Source: Actinomyces ruminis | GTDB lineage: Bacteria; Actinomycetota; Actinomycetes; Actinomycetales; Actinomycetaceae | DNA: 64,000 nucleotides | NCBI RefSeq assembly: GCF_002154335.2 | Contig: NZ_MTPX02000009.1 | Span: forward strand, 39,696-103,695 | Direction of reading: 5' to 3' | Program-made: the position numbers and the translations under genes | Shown here: positions 38,540-48,131 of the stretch, piece after piece | Layout: each line of letters opens with the position of its first letter | Position numbering within the stretch: the stretch's first letter is position 1 | Notes under the pieces: model-generated | What the model was told of the DNA's origin: nothing | What the model saw: only the letters and a program-made list of their open reading frames with translations | The model's database searches: none

Positions 38540-39501
38540 ATGCCCATGACCCAGGAGAACGCGACGTGGTTTGCCGAAACCTTTGACAAGGTAGTAGGCA
38601 ACGTCGGCGAGGCCCTGCTAGGCAAGCAGCACGTGATCCGCCTGGCGCTGACCACCATGCTCGCCGAGGGGCACCTCCTGCTGGAGGACGCCCCCGGCAC
38701 CGGCAAGACGGCACTCGCCCGCGCCCTGGCTGCCAGCGTGCAGGGCAGCCACTCGCGCATCCAGTTCACTCCGGACCTGCTGCCGTCGGACATCACCGGT
38801 GTGACCATCTACAACCAGAAGACCACCGCATGGGAGTTCCATCCCGGTCCGGTCTTCGCCTCCGTGGTCCTGGCCGACGAGATCAACCGCGCCTCCCCCA
38901 AGACCCAGTCCGCCCTGCTGGAGGTCATGGAGGAGTCGACGGTAACCGTCGACGGCGTGCGGCACGAGACCGGTCGCCCCTTCATGGTGATCGCCACCCA
39001 GAACCCCATTGAGCAGGCCGGCACCTACCGGCTGCCCGAGGCACAACTGGACCGCTTCCTGATGAAGACCGCCATCGGTTACCCCAGCCGCGAGGCCCTC
39101 ACCGACATTCTGGCGGGTTCGGACCGCCCCGACCGCTCCCGCGACCTAGAGGCCGTCATCACCTCCGGTGCGATCGCCTCCATGGCAGACATTGCGTCAC
39201 AGAACCATGTGGAGCACTCAATCCTGGACTACATCGGCGCCCTGGCGGAGGCCACCCGCGAGTCCCCGGACACGCAGCTGGGGGTATCCACCCGCGGCGC
39301 GATCGCCATGGCTCGAGTGACGCGCGTGTGGGCGGCCTCGCAGGGGCGCCCCTACGTGCTGCCGGACGACGTAAAGGAACTGGCGGAAGTGGTGTGGGCC
39401 CACCGCCTGGTCATGGACCTGACGCCGCCTTCTCCGGCGCCACCGCCGCCGGAGTCATCACCCGTGCCCTGGCCGACGTGCCCGCCCCCACTACCCGCTA
39501 G
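38540..39501 (+). CDS. MoxR-family AAA+ ATPase (frame break near the 3' end)
   Basis: About 320 residues. LLLEDAPGTGKTALARALA carries Walker A, VVLADEINRASPKTQSALLE carries Walker B and the MoxR signature, and the sequence goes on through FMVIATQNPIEQAGTYRLPEAQLDRF (shown in part) to the C-terminal lid VSTRGAIAMARVTRVWA. MoxR proteins act as chaperone-like ATPases with DUF58 partners. The frame breaks near 39420; restoring one base gives DAAFSGATAAGVITRALADV and TAG 39501, separating it from the DUF58 gene that starts 11 bp later. Without that repair, the two would read as one fused protein. Confidence 0.93.
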
Positions 39502-39511
39502 GCGAACGCCC

Positions 39512-40815
39512 ATGGCCAGCCCCGCTTCTGCCCCACAGACTCCGACCGCCGCGCCCTCCACCGTGCGGAACACCGCGCAGGAGACACTGCGTACCGCCCG
39601 CACCATCACCGTCCGGGTCCGCTCCGGCGTCGGCCGGTGGCGCGACTGGGCGGTGACTACGACCGTGCACCGCGGCCTGGCCGTGGTCACCTCGACCGGC
39701 TGGGCGTGTCTGCTGCTACTGGCGGTCTGCGTCGTCGGCGGGGTTCGGGTCGGCTGGCAGGAGGCGTGGGCCGCCGCCGCGGTACTGGGCGTAATCGTCG
39801 TCACCGCCTGGCTGTGGCTGCTGCCGCGCGGCGGACACGCAGTTCACCACGAGCTGTTCGAGCGGCGCGTCACAGTTGGGGATAACGCCATCGTCCACTT
39901 GACCGTGCACAACCCCACCGGCCATCTGCTGCTGCCCACCCGCATGGAGATGGCCGTGGGAGCCGCTAACGCCGTCTTCGCCGTGCCCACTCTGCGCCCG
40001 GGAGCCGACCATGAGCGAGGCTTCGTCCTGCCCACGGCCCGCCGCAGCGTCGTCACCATCGGACCGGTCGTCTCCGTCAACTCCGACCCGGTCGGCCTGT
40101 TGCGCCGCGAGCACGGCCACACCGAGCCGCAGACCGTGCACATTCACCCGCGCACGATTCGACTGGGTACGACCCTACGCGGCGTCATGCGTGACGTTGA
40201 AGGTGCCGTCACCCAGGAGCTGTCGAGCTCGGACGTGTCCTTCCATGCACTGCGGGACTACGTGCCCGGAGACGACCGCCGCAACGTCCATTGGCGCACC
40301 ACCGCCCGCACCGGACGGCTCATGGTGCGCCAGTTCGAGGAGACACATCGCGCCAACCTGCTGGTGCTCCTGGACACCCGGCCCGACGACTACGAAACCG
40401 ATGAGGATTTCGAAACCGCTGTCTCGGTGGCCTGTTCGCTGGGGCTCAACGCCATCTCCGACGGCCGTGAAGTCGCCGTCCTCACTCAAACCGAGGCCCT
40501 GCCGACCGCCACCGGCAGACGCCTGCTGGACGCTCCTGCCTGCTGGCGGAGACGCCTGACGCCTACGGCTGCGATGAGCTGGCCCGCCAAGCCACCACTC
40601 GCCACCCCGAGGCCTCCGTGATGGTGCTGATCACCGGCCAGTGCTGCGAGGACTCCATGCTGGGACGCGTACGCATCACCACCCCGGTAGACACCGTGGT
40701 AATTGCGCTGCGCTGCGGATCTCGCCCACTCGGGCGCCGCACCCTGGGTACCCTCACCGCCTTCGACCTGGACCGCTTGGAGACGCTGCCCGCGGTGATG
40801 CGGAGGACGGCATGA
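39512..40815 (+). CDS. DUF58 domain protein (frame break)
   Basis: About 434 residues: an Ala/Pro/Thr-rich start, two membrane helices (about 60-110: GWACLLLLAVCVVGGVRVGW and AAAVLGVIVVTAWLWLLP), a beta-sandwich, then the DUF58 core RDYVPGDDRRNVHWRTTART and a vWA-like end with LLVLLDTRPDD. DUF58 proteins pair with MoxR ATPases, probably as the clients or adaptors of envelope-related complexes. One base is missing near 40535; the true frame continues through AETPDAYGCDELARQ to TGA 40815. Its end overlaps the start of the transglutaminase-like gene (ATGA), so the two are coupled. Confidence 0.88.
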
Positions 40816-43089
40816 GCACCCTGCTCGGTAAACGCTGGGTCTACCAGTTGCTGATCACCGTGCTGCTACTGGTCGGCACCGTGTCGTTCATCGTGCCCTT
40901 CGGCGCCGCGGTGGGCGTGTTAGTCGCCGCGGTCGGGGTGATGCTGGGCGTGGTCGTCGGCCTGGCCACCGCCCGCGCCCGCCTGTCAGCGCTGCCGACG
41001 CTCGCCGTCGCGGCGGCAGCGCACGTGCTGCTCGCCCCCCTGCTGCTGCCCGACGTCGACCACAACCTGCACGGGGTGTACACGGTTCTGTCCGCCACCG
41101 TCACCGTGTGGCGTGATGCGCTCGCCCTGCCGCTGCCACTGACCGCTTTCTCCGGCATGACGGTCCTCCCCTGGCTGACTGGGCTGACCGGCGGGGTATT
41201 GGCGACCCGTGCCGTCGCGGCGGACCGGCTTCATCTGGCGGGATTCGTGGTCCTGGGTGCGGCCGCCATCGGTGTCGCCTGGGGGGCTGCGGACACGCCC
41301 CTGCCAGCAGCCAGCGGCGCGACGCTCATGGCCGGCGTGCTGGGGATGTGGGCGCTTGCGGCGCAGCGAGGCCGACGCGAGCGCGTGGCCGAGGCCCTGG
41401 AGGACTCCGACTCGGGCATCGCCACGGCGGCCCGGCGCGGCGTGGCCCGGGCGGGTGTGCTACTGACAGTGATCGCACTCGCCGTCGCCATCGCCGCCCC
41501 CGCCGCCCCGCACGCCAGGACGGTGCTGCGCGACCTGTTCACCCCGCCTCTGGACCTCACCGAGTACGCCACCCCGTTGTCGCTGGTGCGCACCCTGGAG
41601 ACCGAGCTGGCCTCCACCACGCTGATGGAGGTCTCGGGCATGCCCGAGGGCGCCCGCATCCGCATCGCCGCCCTGGACTCATACGACGGTCTGTCCGCGA
41701 GCATCGGCCAGGGCAGCAGCACTGGCCCTCACTTCCAGCACATCGGCGAGGGGACGCCGCTGGCGGCCATGGACGCTGCTGCCACAGCAGACGCGACGGG
41801 CGCGGTAGACGCGGTCAACACCGCCACCGTCAGCTTCACGCTGGACGACTACACCTACCCTTGGGTACCCACCGTCGCTAACGCATTGTCCATCACCCCC
41901 TCAGGGACTCGCGCCGATGCCATCGCGGACTCCCTGTTCTACGACTCCTTCTCCTCCACCGGGATTGTCACCGCCCGCCTGGCCACGGGCGACGTCCTGA
42001 CCGAGACCATCGCGATCCCAGACACGCCCTCCGACTCCGACCTGGCCGGACTGTCGCTCGCCAACGTGGAACTCGGCTCCGTGGAGGATGTTCCGGCGGC
42101 CGTTCAAGCGCTGGCACGCTCGCTGGTCGCTCCGAGTCGGAGCCGCTGAATCAGATCCACATCCTCCAGCAGGCCCTGCGCACCGGCTACTACTCCGACG
42201 GCACCACAAGTCCCTCCGCCCCGGGGCACGGTGCGGCCCGCCTGGCAGACATGGTCACCGCCGACGCCTGGTGGGCGACGATGAACAGTACGCGGTGTTG
42301 ATGATGCTCATGTGCCGCTCGCTGGGGATCCCGGCGCGGGTGGTTATGGGGTTCGATCCGGCCACCGACGGAGACGCCTCCGATGTCACCGGACAAGACA
42401 TCAGCGCCTGGGTGGAAGTCGCCTTCGAGCAGGCGGGCTGGGTCAGCTTCACCGTTACCCCCGAACGCGACCAGGTGCCCCAACAGCAGAACGCCCGCAA
42501 GGTGTCCAACCCAGAACCGCAGGTGCTCCAGCCCCCGCTGCCCCAGCAGGACCCGGCCGAGTTGCCGCCCGTCTATGACGACAATGACAACAACGGCTCA
42601 GAGGAGGACCAGGCCGCCGACGTACCCACTGCCATGATCGTGGCGGTGGCGGTGGTGACCGGCATTGCTGCGCTGCTCGCGGCCGTACTCATGGCAAAGG
42701 TGCTGCGCCGCCGCCGACGCCGCCGCCGACAGGGGGTTGAACGCGCCCTGGGCGCATGGGACGAGGTGGTCGATCGCGCCCGCGACTTCGGTAGGAGTGC
42801 GCCGGACGGCCTGACCCGCCGGGAGGCCGCGGCCGAGCTCTCGTCGGGTTTTCCCCAGGCGGAACTTCCCCGCTTCGCCCATGCAATCGATGCTCAGGTA
42901 TTCGCTGCGGGCGACCCGTCATCGTACGATTTGAATCAGATTTGGGAATCCGCCGACCTGATCATCCCGGCAATGGGGTCTGACCGGCCCCGGTGGCGCC
43001 GTCTGCTGGCGCGCCTGTCACCGCAGTCGCTGTGGCGACCCGCTGGGCGCAGGACGCGGCCACGCGCTTCGAGGAGGACAGACCCGTGA
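40812..43089 (+). CDS. Membrane transglutaminase-like protein without catalytic residues (TgpA type, two frame breaks)
   Basis: About 760 residues: six or seven N-terminal membrane helices, a long extracytoplasmic domain with the transglutaminase-like core (about 430-560), a Pro/Gln/Asp-rich segment, one membrane helix (MIVAVAVVTGIAALLAAVLMA), a poly-Arg stop-transfer and a cytosolic tail. Breaks near 42131 and 42267 each fit a missing C. In the core the usual GxCEQ reads GDDEQYA, the usual HAWVEV reads ISAWVEV, and FDPTP reads FTVTP, so the Cys, His and Asp of the triad are all replaced while the fold motifs LGIPARVVMGF and WVEV are kept. It probably binds rather than crosslinks. Coupled to DUF58 and to the RDD-FHA gene by 4-bp overlaps. 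Confidence 0.87.
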
Positions 43090-44354
43090 CGGCCACTTCA
43101 GCATCACATCGCGCCAAGGGCGCGCCGACGCCGCCCTCCGCCCAAGCCGGCAGTGGCTCAGCCACGCAGACTCCCCAGACTCCCGCCGGCCCGCTACCGT
43201 CCGCCCACGGCGCCTATGCCATCTTTCCGGCATCTGTTCGGGCGCGCGTCTTCGCTGGCCTGATCGATCTGGTCGCAGGCACGCTGGTGGGCGCTGTGCT
43301 TGCCGCGCTCCTGCGTCTGACCTGGCTACGCGGCTGGGTAGCGGCGGCGCTGCTAGCGGCTGTGATCGTGCTGGCGGTGCGCGAGGTAGGTGTCGGACGC
43401 ACCGGCTGGAGTCCGGGCGGCCGACTCATGGACGTACGCGTGGTCGACGACCGCACCGGGTTGCCCCCGGGAGTCGGCGTACTTGCTCACGCCGACCTCA
43501 CCTTCATATGTGTGGTGCCGACGCTTGGGCTGGGCGCCATTGTGCTCATGCACACAGTGGCTGCGTCCCCGCAGGGCCGGGGCTGGCATGATCGGCTCAC
43601 TGGCGTCAGGATGGTAAGCATGAACCCACCACTCCCTGACCATGTCCCCGCCTCGCAGACCGACACCGCCCCCACCGCTAGAGCTGGCGGACGCGGGCCG
43701 TTCTCCGACGGTCGCTTCGCATTCATGTCATCGAGCGGTGCAGTCACGGAGGTGCAGGACACCGTCGACAGCACCAGGGCGTCCTCCACGCCGAACAGCC
43801 GGGCGGCGATCATCGACTCGGTACCCTGGTCGGCCGTGCCCACTGCATTGGACTCCACCACCGACGATGCCCCCACCGCGCCCTCCGGCGTCGTCGTCGG
43901 CTCCGACGCCGCCCACAGCACCCATGCCGCTGGGTCTGACCTCCCCGAAACGCGACGGGCGGCGAAGTCCACCGCGGGCACGCGGCGACGGAGCCGCACC
44001 TCACACCGCAAGCCTGAGCCCGAGACGGGGCGTATCAGGCTCGTCCCAGCCGACGGCAGCACACCGATCACGCTGACCATTCCCACCGTGGTGGGCCGGG
44101 ACCCGGACAACATCTCCGCTTACCCGGAAGCCGCCTGCATCATCCTGCCCGACGTCAACCGCTCCATCTCCAAGACTCATGCGGCCCTGGCACCGGTCCC
44201 CGGAGGCCTATGGGTCACGGACCTGCACTCCACAAACGGCACGCGCGTCGAGCAGCAGGGCAACATCAGACAGGTGCAGCCGGAGGTACCCGCCCCCGCG
44301 CCGATCGGCTCGGTACTCATCTTCGGGCGGGCGTCCTTCCGCGTTGAGGGCTGA
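43086..44354 (+). CDS. RDD membrane protein with C-terminal FHA domain
   Basis: 422 residues. The GTG at 43086 overlaps the previous stop (GTGA), with GAGGAGG about ten bases upstream. The first 40 residues are low-complexity, followed by an RDD domain (about 45-180: PASVRARVFAGLIDLVAGTLVG, then GRTGWSPGGRLMDVRVVD, then GRGWHDRLTGVRMV) with three membrane helices. A 140-residue Ser/Thr/Ala-rich cytosolic linker leads to an FHA domain (about 320-422) with VVGRDPDN, the phosphothreonine-binding RSISKTHA, and LHSTNGT. FHA domains bind phosphothreonine, so this is a likely target of the kinase encoded convergently next to it. Confidence 0.9.
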   Translation: MTATSASHRAKGAPTPPSAQAGSGSATQTPQTPAGPLPSAHGAYAIFPASVRARVFAGLIDLVAGTLVGAVLAALLRLTWLRGWVAAALLAAVIVLAVREVGVGRTGWSPGGRLMDVRVVDDRTGLPPGVGVLAHADLTFICVVPTLGLGAIVLMHTVAASPQGRGWHDRLTGVRMVSMNPPLPDHVPASQTDTAPTARAGGRGPFSDGRFAFMSSSGAVTEVQDTVDSTRASSTPNSRAAIIDSVPWSAVPTALDSTTDDAPTAPSGVVVGSDAAHSTHAAGSDLPETRRAAKSTAGTRRRSRTSHRKPEPETGRIRLVPADGSTPITLTIPTVVGRDPDNISAYPEAACIILPDVNRSISKTHAALAPVPGGLWVTDLHSTNGTRVEQQGNIRQVQPEVPAPAPIGSVLIFGRASFRVEG

Positions 44355-44418
44355 CAACCGCCGGGGGCCCGCCGGGACGGCAACACTCACCCAAGACGTG
44401 TCAGGGCCGCCCCGGTTG
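44355..44418. terminator. Inverted repeats between convergent RDD-FHA and kinase genes
   Basis: CAACCG (44355-44360) followed by a G-run can pair with CCCCGGTTG (44410-44418), and GGCAAC (near 44379-44384) with GTTGCC nearby. The short gap between converging stops is almost wholly made of such complementary runs. Candidate two-way terminator. Confidence 0.35.
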
Positions 44419-44431
44419 CCGACAATAGGCC

Positions 44432-45907
44432 CTAGTCGACGCTGTGCACGGCTCCTGCCACTGTGCGCACGCACAGCGAGGTGGGGGCGGAGGTTCTGCC
44501 GTCGGCGCGCACGGCATAGACCTCGATACAGGTACTATCCTGGCGGGCCGGCAGATCGACCGTGGTCGCCTGCGTCGACTGCATGGCGGGGTCGCTGTTC
44601 CCGGCCAAGTCCTCTCGATACAGGAAGCTGCCGTCCCAGTCGTCCTCCGGCGCCTCCCAGGTGAACGTGACCGTGGTGCCGTCATCGGAGAGATTGCCGA
44701 CCAGGTTGCGGGGCGCTGCCACCGACGCCCCCAGCGGGTCGGCGCTGGCCGCCGGGGCGAGGGTCGCGAAGGTCGCCACCGGCCGACCGTCTTCCGCCAT
44801 ACGTGAGCTGACCACGGCGGCGATCACCACCGCCGCCGTGACGACCGTGGCCAGCATCCCGATCAGCAGCCGCGAGCGCCGCCTGCCGGTCTCCGGCTCG
44901 CTATCCATTCCCTGGACGTCGACGACGGGAACTTGTGTTTCGGCCTCCGTGATGGGTTCAAACACGCCCAGACGCGTTGCCTTGGGATCGTCGACCAGGA
45001 CGTCGTCGTCGGGAGCAGGATCCGACTCCCCGGCCGCGTGGAACAGGTCCACCGCGGTTATGGGCAGGCCCAGCTCGGCCTGGACCTGCTGCAGCGCTCG
45101 AGCCAGTGCGAGCGCCGAGGGATAGCGACGCGTGGGGTCCTTGTCCATGGCCACACTGAGCACTCGGTACAGGGACGGCGGCACGTCCTGTCGGCCCAGC
45201 GGCGGAAGCGGATCTTTGATGATGCGCCGCGACAACTCGTACACGGAGTCGGAAGCCTCGGGAATCTCAAACGGGCTGCGTCCGGTCAGCATTGCATACG
45301 CGGTTGCCGCCAAGGAATAGATGTCCGAGGCGGGATCCGCCAGACGGGAGCCGACCAACTGCTCGGGTGGCGCCCACGGCACGCTCATACCGCGCAACTC
45401 GTCGTTTTCACTGCGCGGCCCGCTCATGGCAGAGATACCGAAGTCCGACAGCACCGGCCGACGATAAGCAGTGAACAGGATATTGGAGGGCTTGATATCG
45501 CGGTGCACAATGCCGACCCGGTGCGCGGACTCCACCGCCCCGGCAATCTGAATAGTGGTGCTCAAGGCGTCGGCGACGCTCAGTGGACCACGGTGCAGCA
45601 CCGCGCTCAACTGCGGCGGTGGGCAGTACTCCATTACCAGGAACGGGCGCCCGTCGTCGGCCGTGCCCGCGCCGTAGATGGACAGGATGGCCGGGTGCGA
45701 CGACACCTGCGCCATCAGGTTGGCCTCGGACTCGAAGCGCGAAACGGGCCCGAGACTCACGCCGCAACTCATGACCTTAACGGCCACCTCACGCTGCGGC
45801 ATGTGCTGTGCGTACAGGTAAACCCGCGAGTAGCCCCCCGCCCCCAGATCCCTCAGATAGGTGTATCCGGGGATCGCCGGGGGAGAGTCCTCGCGGTCAT
45901 GGGTCAC
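44432..45907 (-). CDS. Transmembrane Ser/Thr protein kinase with FN3-like ectodomain
   Basis: 491 residues. The kinase domain (about 14-280) has every key motif: LGAGGYSRVYL (P-loop), AVKV (lysine), HRDIKPSNILF (catalytic loop), SDFGIS (metal) and WAPPEQL. A juxtamembrane linker (about 285-345) precedes one membrane helix (RSRLLIGMLATVVTAAVVIA, about 348-367). The ectodomain (about 400-491) is FN3-like, with PRNLVGNLSDDGTTVTFTW and CIEVYAV paired with LC near the end, unlike the PASTA repeats of PknB. The GTG start at 45907 overlaps the FHA gene stop (GTGA). It probably senses something at the surface and phosphorylates the FHA and RDD-FHA neighbours. No PP2C phosphatase gene is found in this cluster. 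Confidence 0.93.
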   Translation of the reverse strand: MTHDREDSPPAIPGYTYLRDLGAGGYSRVYLYAQHMPQREVAVKVMSCGVSLGPVSRFESEANLMAQVSSHPAILSIYGAGTADDGRPFLVMEYCPPPQLSAVLHRGPLSVADALSTTIQIAGAVESAHRVGIVHRDIKPSNILFTAYRRPVLSDFGISAMSGPRSENDELRGMSVPWAPPEQLVGSRLADPASDIYSLAATAYAMLTGRSPFEIPEASDSVYELSRRIIKDPLPPLGRQDVPPSLYRVLSVAMDKDPTRRYPSALALARALQQVQAELGLPITAVDLFHAAGESDPAPDDDVLVDDPKATRLGVFEPITEAETQVPVVDVQGMDSEPETGRRRSRLLIGMLATVVTAAVVIAAVVSSRMAEDGRPVATFATLAPAASADPLGASVAAPRNLVGNLSDDGTTVTFTWEAPEDDWDGSFLYREDLAGNSDPAMQSTQATTVDLPARQDSTCIEVYAVRADGRTSAPTSLCVRTVAGAVHSVD

Positions 45908-47184
45908 GGCAGGTCCTCCAGCAGCAACGACTGACCGTCGCCCAGGTCGAGGATGTCACCGCTGCGCAACAGCACCGGCTCAGTGGTAGGCATCCGCATC
46001 GGGGCGGCGCCGTCGCGCCGCAGCACGGTGCCATTGGCGGTGGACAGACTGCGAGCCAACACGGACCACTCGTCGAGCTGGATGAGCAGGTGGTTACGGG
46101 AGATGACCTGCTCCGGACTGGGCACCGTGACCAGTACCGGCGTGGCGCCGCCCAGTTCGCTGACACCGTCGGGGGACGGCTCCCGGCCCACCAGCGCCGG
46201 CCGGTCAAGCACGACCTCTCCTCCGGAGGAGACACGCATCCGGCCGAGCGGCGGGCACGGAATGATGCGCGCCGGTTGAGTCAGCTCGGCCCCGCACTCG
46301 CGGCAGGTGACGTAATTGGTGGGGTTGGCGTGCCCCGATGGGCACACCACTGACAGCACCATACGGCTGTCCTCGGGCTCAGGCACCTCGGTGTGGACCA
46401 CCGCCGACGGCGCGGCGGGGCCACGGTCCGCCTGCTCCTGCTGGGCGGGCAGCATGCGGCCGAGCTCGTCGACAAGATCATCGGGCAGGTCTGCCACCGT
46501 CCACCCGTCGTGGTCGCCGGGACGCTCCTGACTGCCCGCGGCCTGCGCCGGCTCCGGGTCGTTCCCCGCCTCAGATGGCGAGTTAGCAGCAGAGTCATCC
46601 GTGGCAGCCGCACCGGAATCAGTCTCGGACTGCACCGCGTCGAGTTCGGCCGTCTCCGCCTGGATGTCGGGCGTGATGGCAGAAGCATCCGCATCGGCCC
46701 GCTCGGTCTCGGCGTCGTCCGCTGTGGAGGCGGCGGCAGACGTGCCCAGTTGGAGGCTACCGACCCGCAGCACGGCATCGACAACGGGGCGCAGCACCGT
46801 CCCCGGCTGCTCGGGCACCGACAACGACAGGGCGGGCTCACCAGGCAGTGAGGCCTCCATCCAGGTGGCCACATTGGCAGCCTCAAGACGCTTGCCGTCG
46901 ATCACCAGGGACGGAACGCCGCGCAGGGCGAGGTGGGTGCCGGAGTCCTCCAACAGCACCAGTGCGAAGTCGGGGATGCGGGCGAGGTGCCCGCCGGCAC
47001 CCATCACGAGTTGATCGAGGATTGCGGTCAGGCCGCCCTCCGGGGATCGCAGCAGGCGCCACAGCTCAGTCACCAGTTCCTCCGGGACCTCCGGCGGAAG
47101 CAGCAGCGCCCCTCGTGGTGTCACGGCTGCGCTCCAGGTGCCCTCCGCCCACAGAGTCTCGCGTTCCGCGTTCTCGTCACTCAC
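45904..47184 (-). CDS. FHA-domain protein with zinc-ribbon motif
   Basis: 426 residues, GTG 47184 with AAGGAG six bases upstream. The N-terminal 150 residues form an unassigned alpha/beta region (TPRGALLLPPEVPEELVTEL). A long acidic Ala/Ser/Asp/Glu spacer follows (about 150-270). A zinc-ribbon-like segment CPSGHANPTNYVTCRECG (about 280-300) leads into an FHA domain (about 325-426) with LVGREPSPDG, VISRNHLLIQ and LSTANGTVL. All residues that contact phosphothreonine appear kept. It is co-translated with the kinase, so it is probably the cytosolic adaptor of the kinase pathway. Confidence 0.88.
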   Translation of the reverse strand: MSDENAERETLWAEGTWSAAVTPRGALLLPPEVPEELVTELWRLLRSPEGGLTAILDQLVMGAGGHLARIPDFALVLLEDSGTHLALRGVPSLVIDGKRLEAANVATWMEASLPGEPALSLSVPEQPGTVLRPVVDAVLRVGSLQLGTSAAASTADDAETERADADASAITPDIQAETAELDAVQSETDSGAAATDDSAANSPSEAGNDPEPAQAAGSQERPGDHDGWTVADLPDDLVDELGRMLPAQQEQADRGPAAPSAVVHTEVPEPEDSRMVLSVVCPSGHANPTNYVTCRECGAELTQPARIIPCPPLGRMRVSSGGEVVLDRPALVGREPSPDGVSELGGATPVLVTVPSPEQVISRNHLLIQLDEWSVLARSLSTANGTVLRRDGAAPMRMPTTEPVLLRSGDILDLGDGQSLLLEDLP

Positions 47185-47341
47185 GTTATCTCCTTACAAC
47201 CGTTGTCCAGCGGGCTCGAGACCATGGCATGACTATCGGGAAGTGTCTCACACGCGCCAACCTGCGCCAACCGCAATGACGGACCAAACCCATAACCATT
47301 CGTTGCCCCGCCGGAACCGTAGCGGGCGCTGCCACAAGCGT

Positions 47342-48076
47342 TCACCGGATGGTGCATTCGGCATCACCGAAGTAAACCCGTCGCCCACGTTCCACGGTCT
47401 GCGGGCGCCCGGGCGTCAAACGGTGAATACCGTGAGCGTCCTCCGCATGCGTGCCGTTGGTCGAGTTCAAGTCGGTGATGAGCACGCCACCCCGGACCGG
47501 CTCCAGCAGGGCGTGAGTCTTGGAGACCGAGGGATCATCCTGGAAATCCGCCAATAGCCGGCTCGCCCTTCCCGGGAGCGGGTCGGGCGCGCGCCCCAGC
47601 ACAGTCGGCTGTGTCACGGTGAACAGGCGGCCGTTCGCCGTCGCCACCCGCACCAACTCCGGGCGGCGTTCCTTAGCCACCACAACCGTCCCCGCCATGC
47701 GGTCATACCAGGTGCGGTGCCAGCCACTGGCGTCCATGCTCATCACCATGGCGAGCGGAAGCACTCCGAATGTCGGCAGGCCCGCCAAAGTAAACAACCA
47801 AGCACGTTCAGCGGCGGCAGTCCCCGGAGGAACCGTAGGACGAATTGCACGCCGCAGCCGTATCGAGGCCAGCGCCTGCCCTGGGCTGGCACCTGTGAAC
47901 GCCTGCGCCAGAGTCATCAGCACCGCCGTCACCAGACCCGCAGCCAACCGGCCTGCGGGCGGCAGCGGCACCAGCAGGCCGACGGCAGCGACAATCGCAA
48001 CGTCCACGATGCCGCTAACCACGCGCCGACGCCGGGAGGCTGGGAGCGGTGAAGGAACGGAGTCGGCCACCCGCAC
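47342..48076 (-). CDS. Second RDD membrane protein with FHA domain
   Basis: 244 residues from GTG 48076 (CAGGA eight bases upstream); the open frame extends further but into the promoter of the divergent gene. RDD domain (about 1-130) with three helices: RRRRVVSGIVDVAIVAAVGL, then GASPGQALASIRLRR, then WYDRMAGTVVV. FHA domain (about 145-244) with VLGRAPDPLPG, SVSKTHALLEP and LNSTNGTHA. It repeats the architecture of 43086-44354 but lacks the long linker. It lies in the same orientation as the zinc-ribbon FHA gene, 157 bp upstream of it, and probably belongs to the kinase operon. Confidence 0.88.
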   Translation of the reverse strand: MRVADSVPSPLPASRRRRVVSGIVDVAIVAAVGLLVPLPPAGRLAAGLVTAVLMTLAQAFTGASPGQALASIRLRRAIRPTVPPGTAAAERAWLFTLAGLPTFGVLPLAMVMSMDASGWHRTWYDRMAGTVVVAKERRPELVRVATANGRLFTVTQPTVLGRAPDPLPGRASRLLADFQDDPSVSKTHALLEPVRGGVLITDLNSTNGTHAEDAHGIHRLTPGRPQTVERGRRVYFGDAECTIR

Positions 48077-48131
48077 AGCATAGGTCCTGCCACATCCGAT
48101 ATATTGCACAGGCCTGTTAAAGGAGTACACA

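Noticed and set aside
38540..40621. A natural MoxR-DUF58 fusion protein
   Set aside because: Restoring one missing base near 39420 gives a normal MoxR end (TAG 39501) and a separate DUF58 start at 39512.
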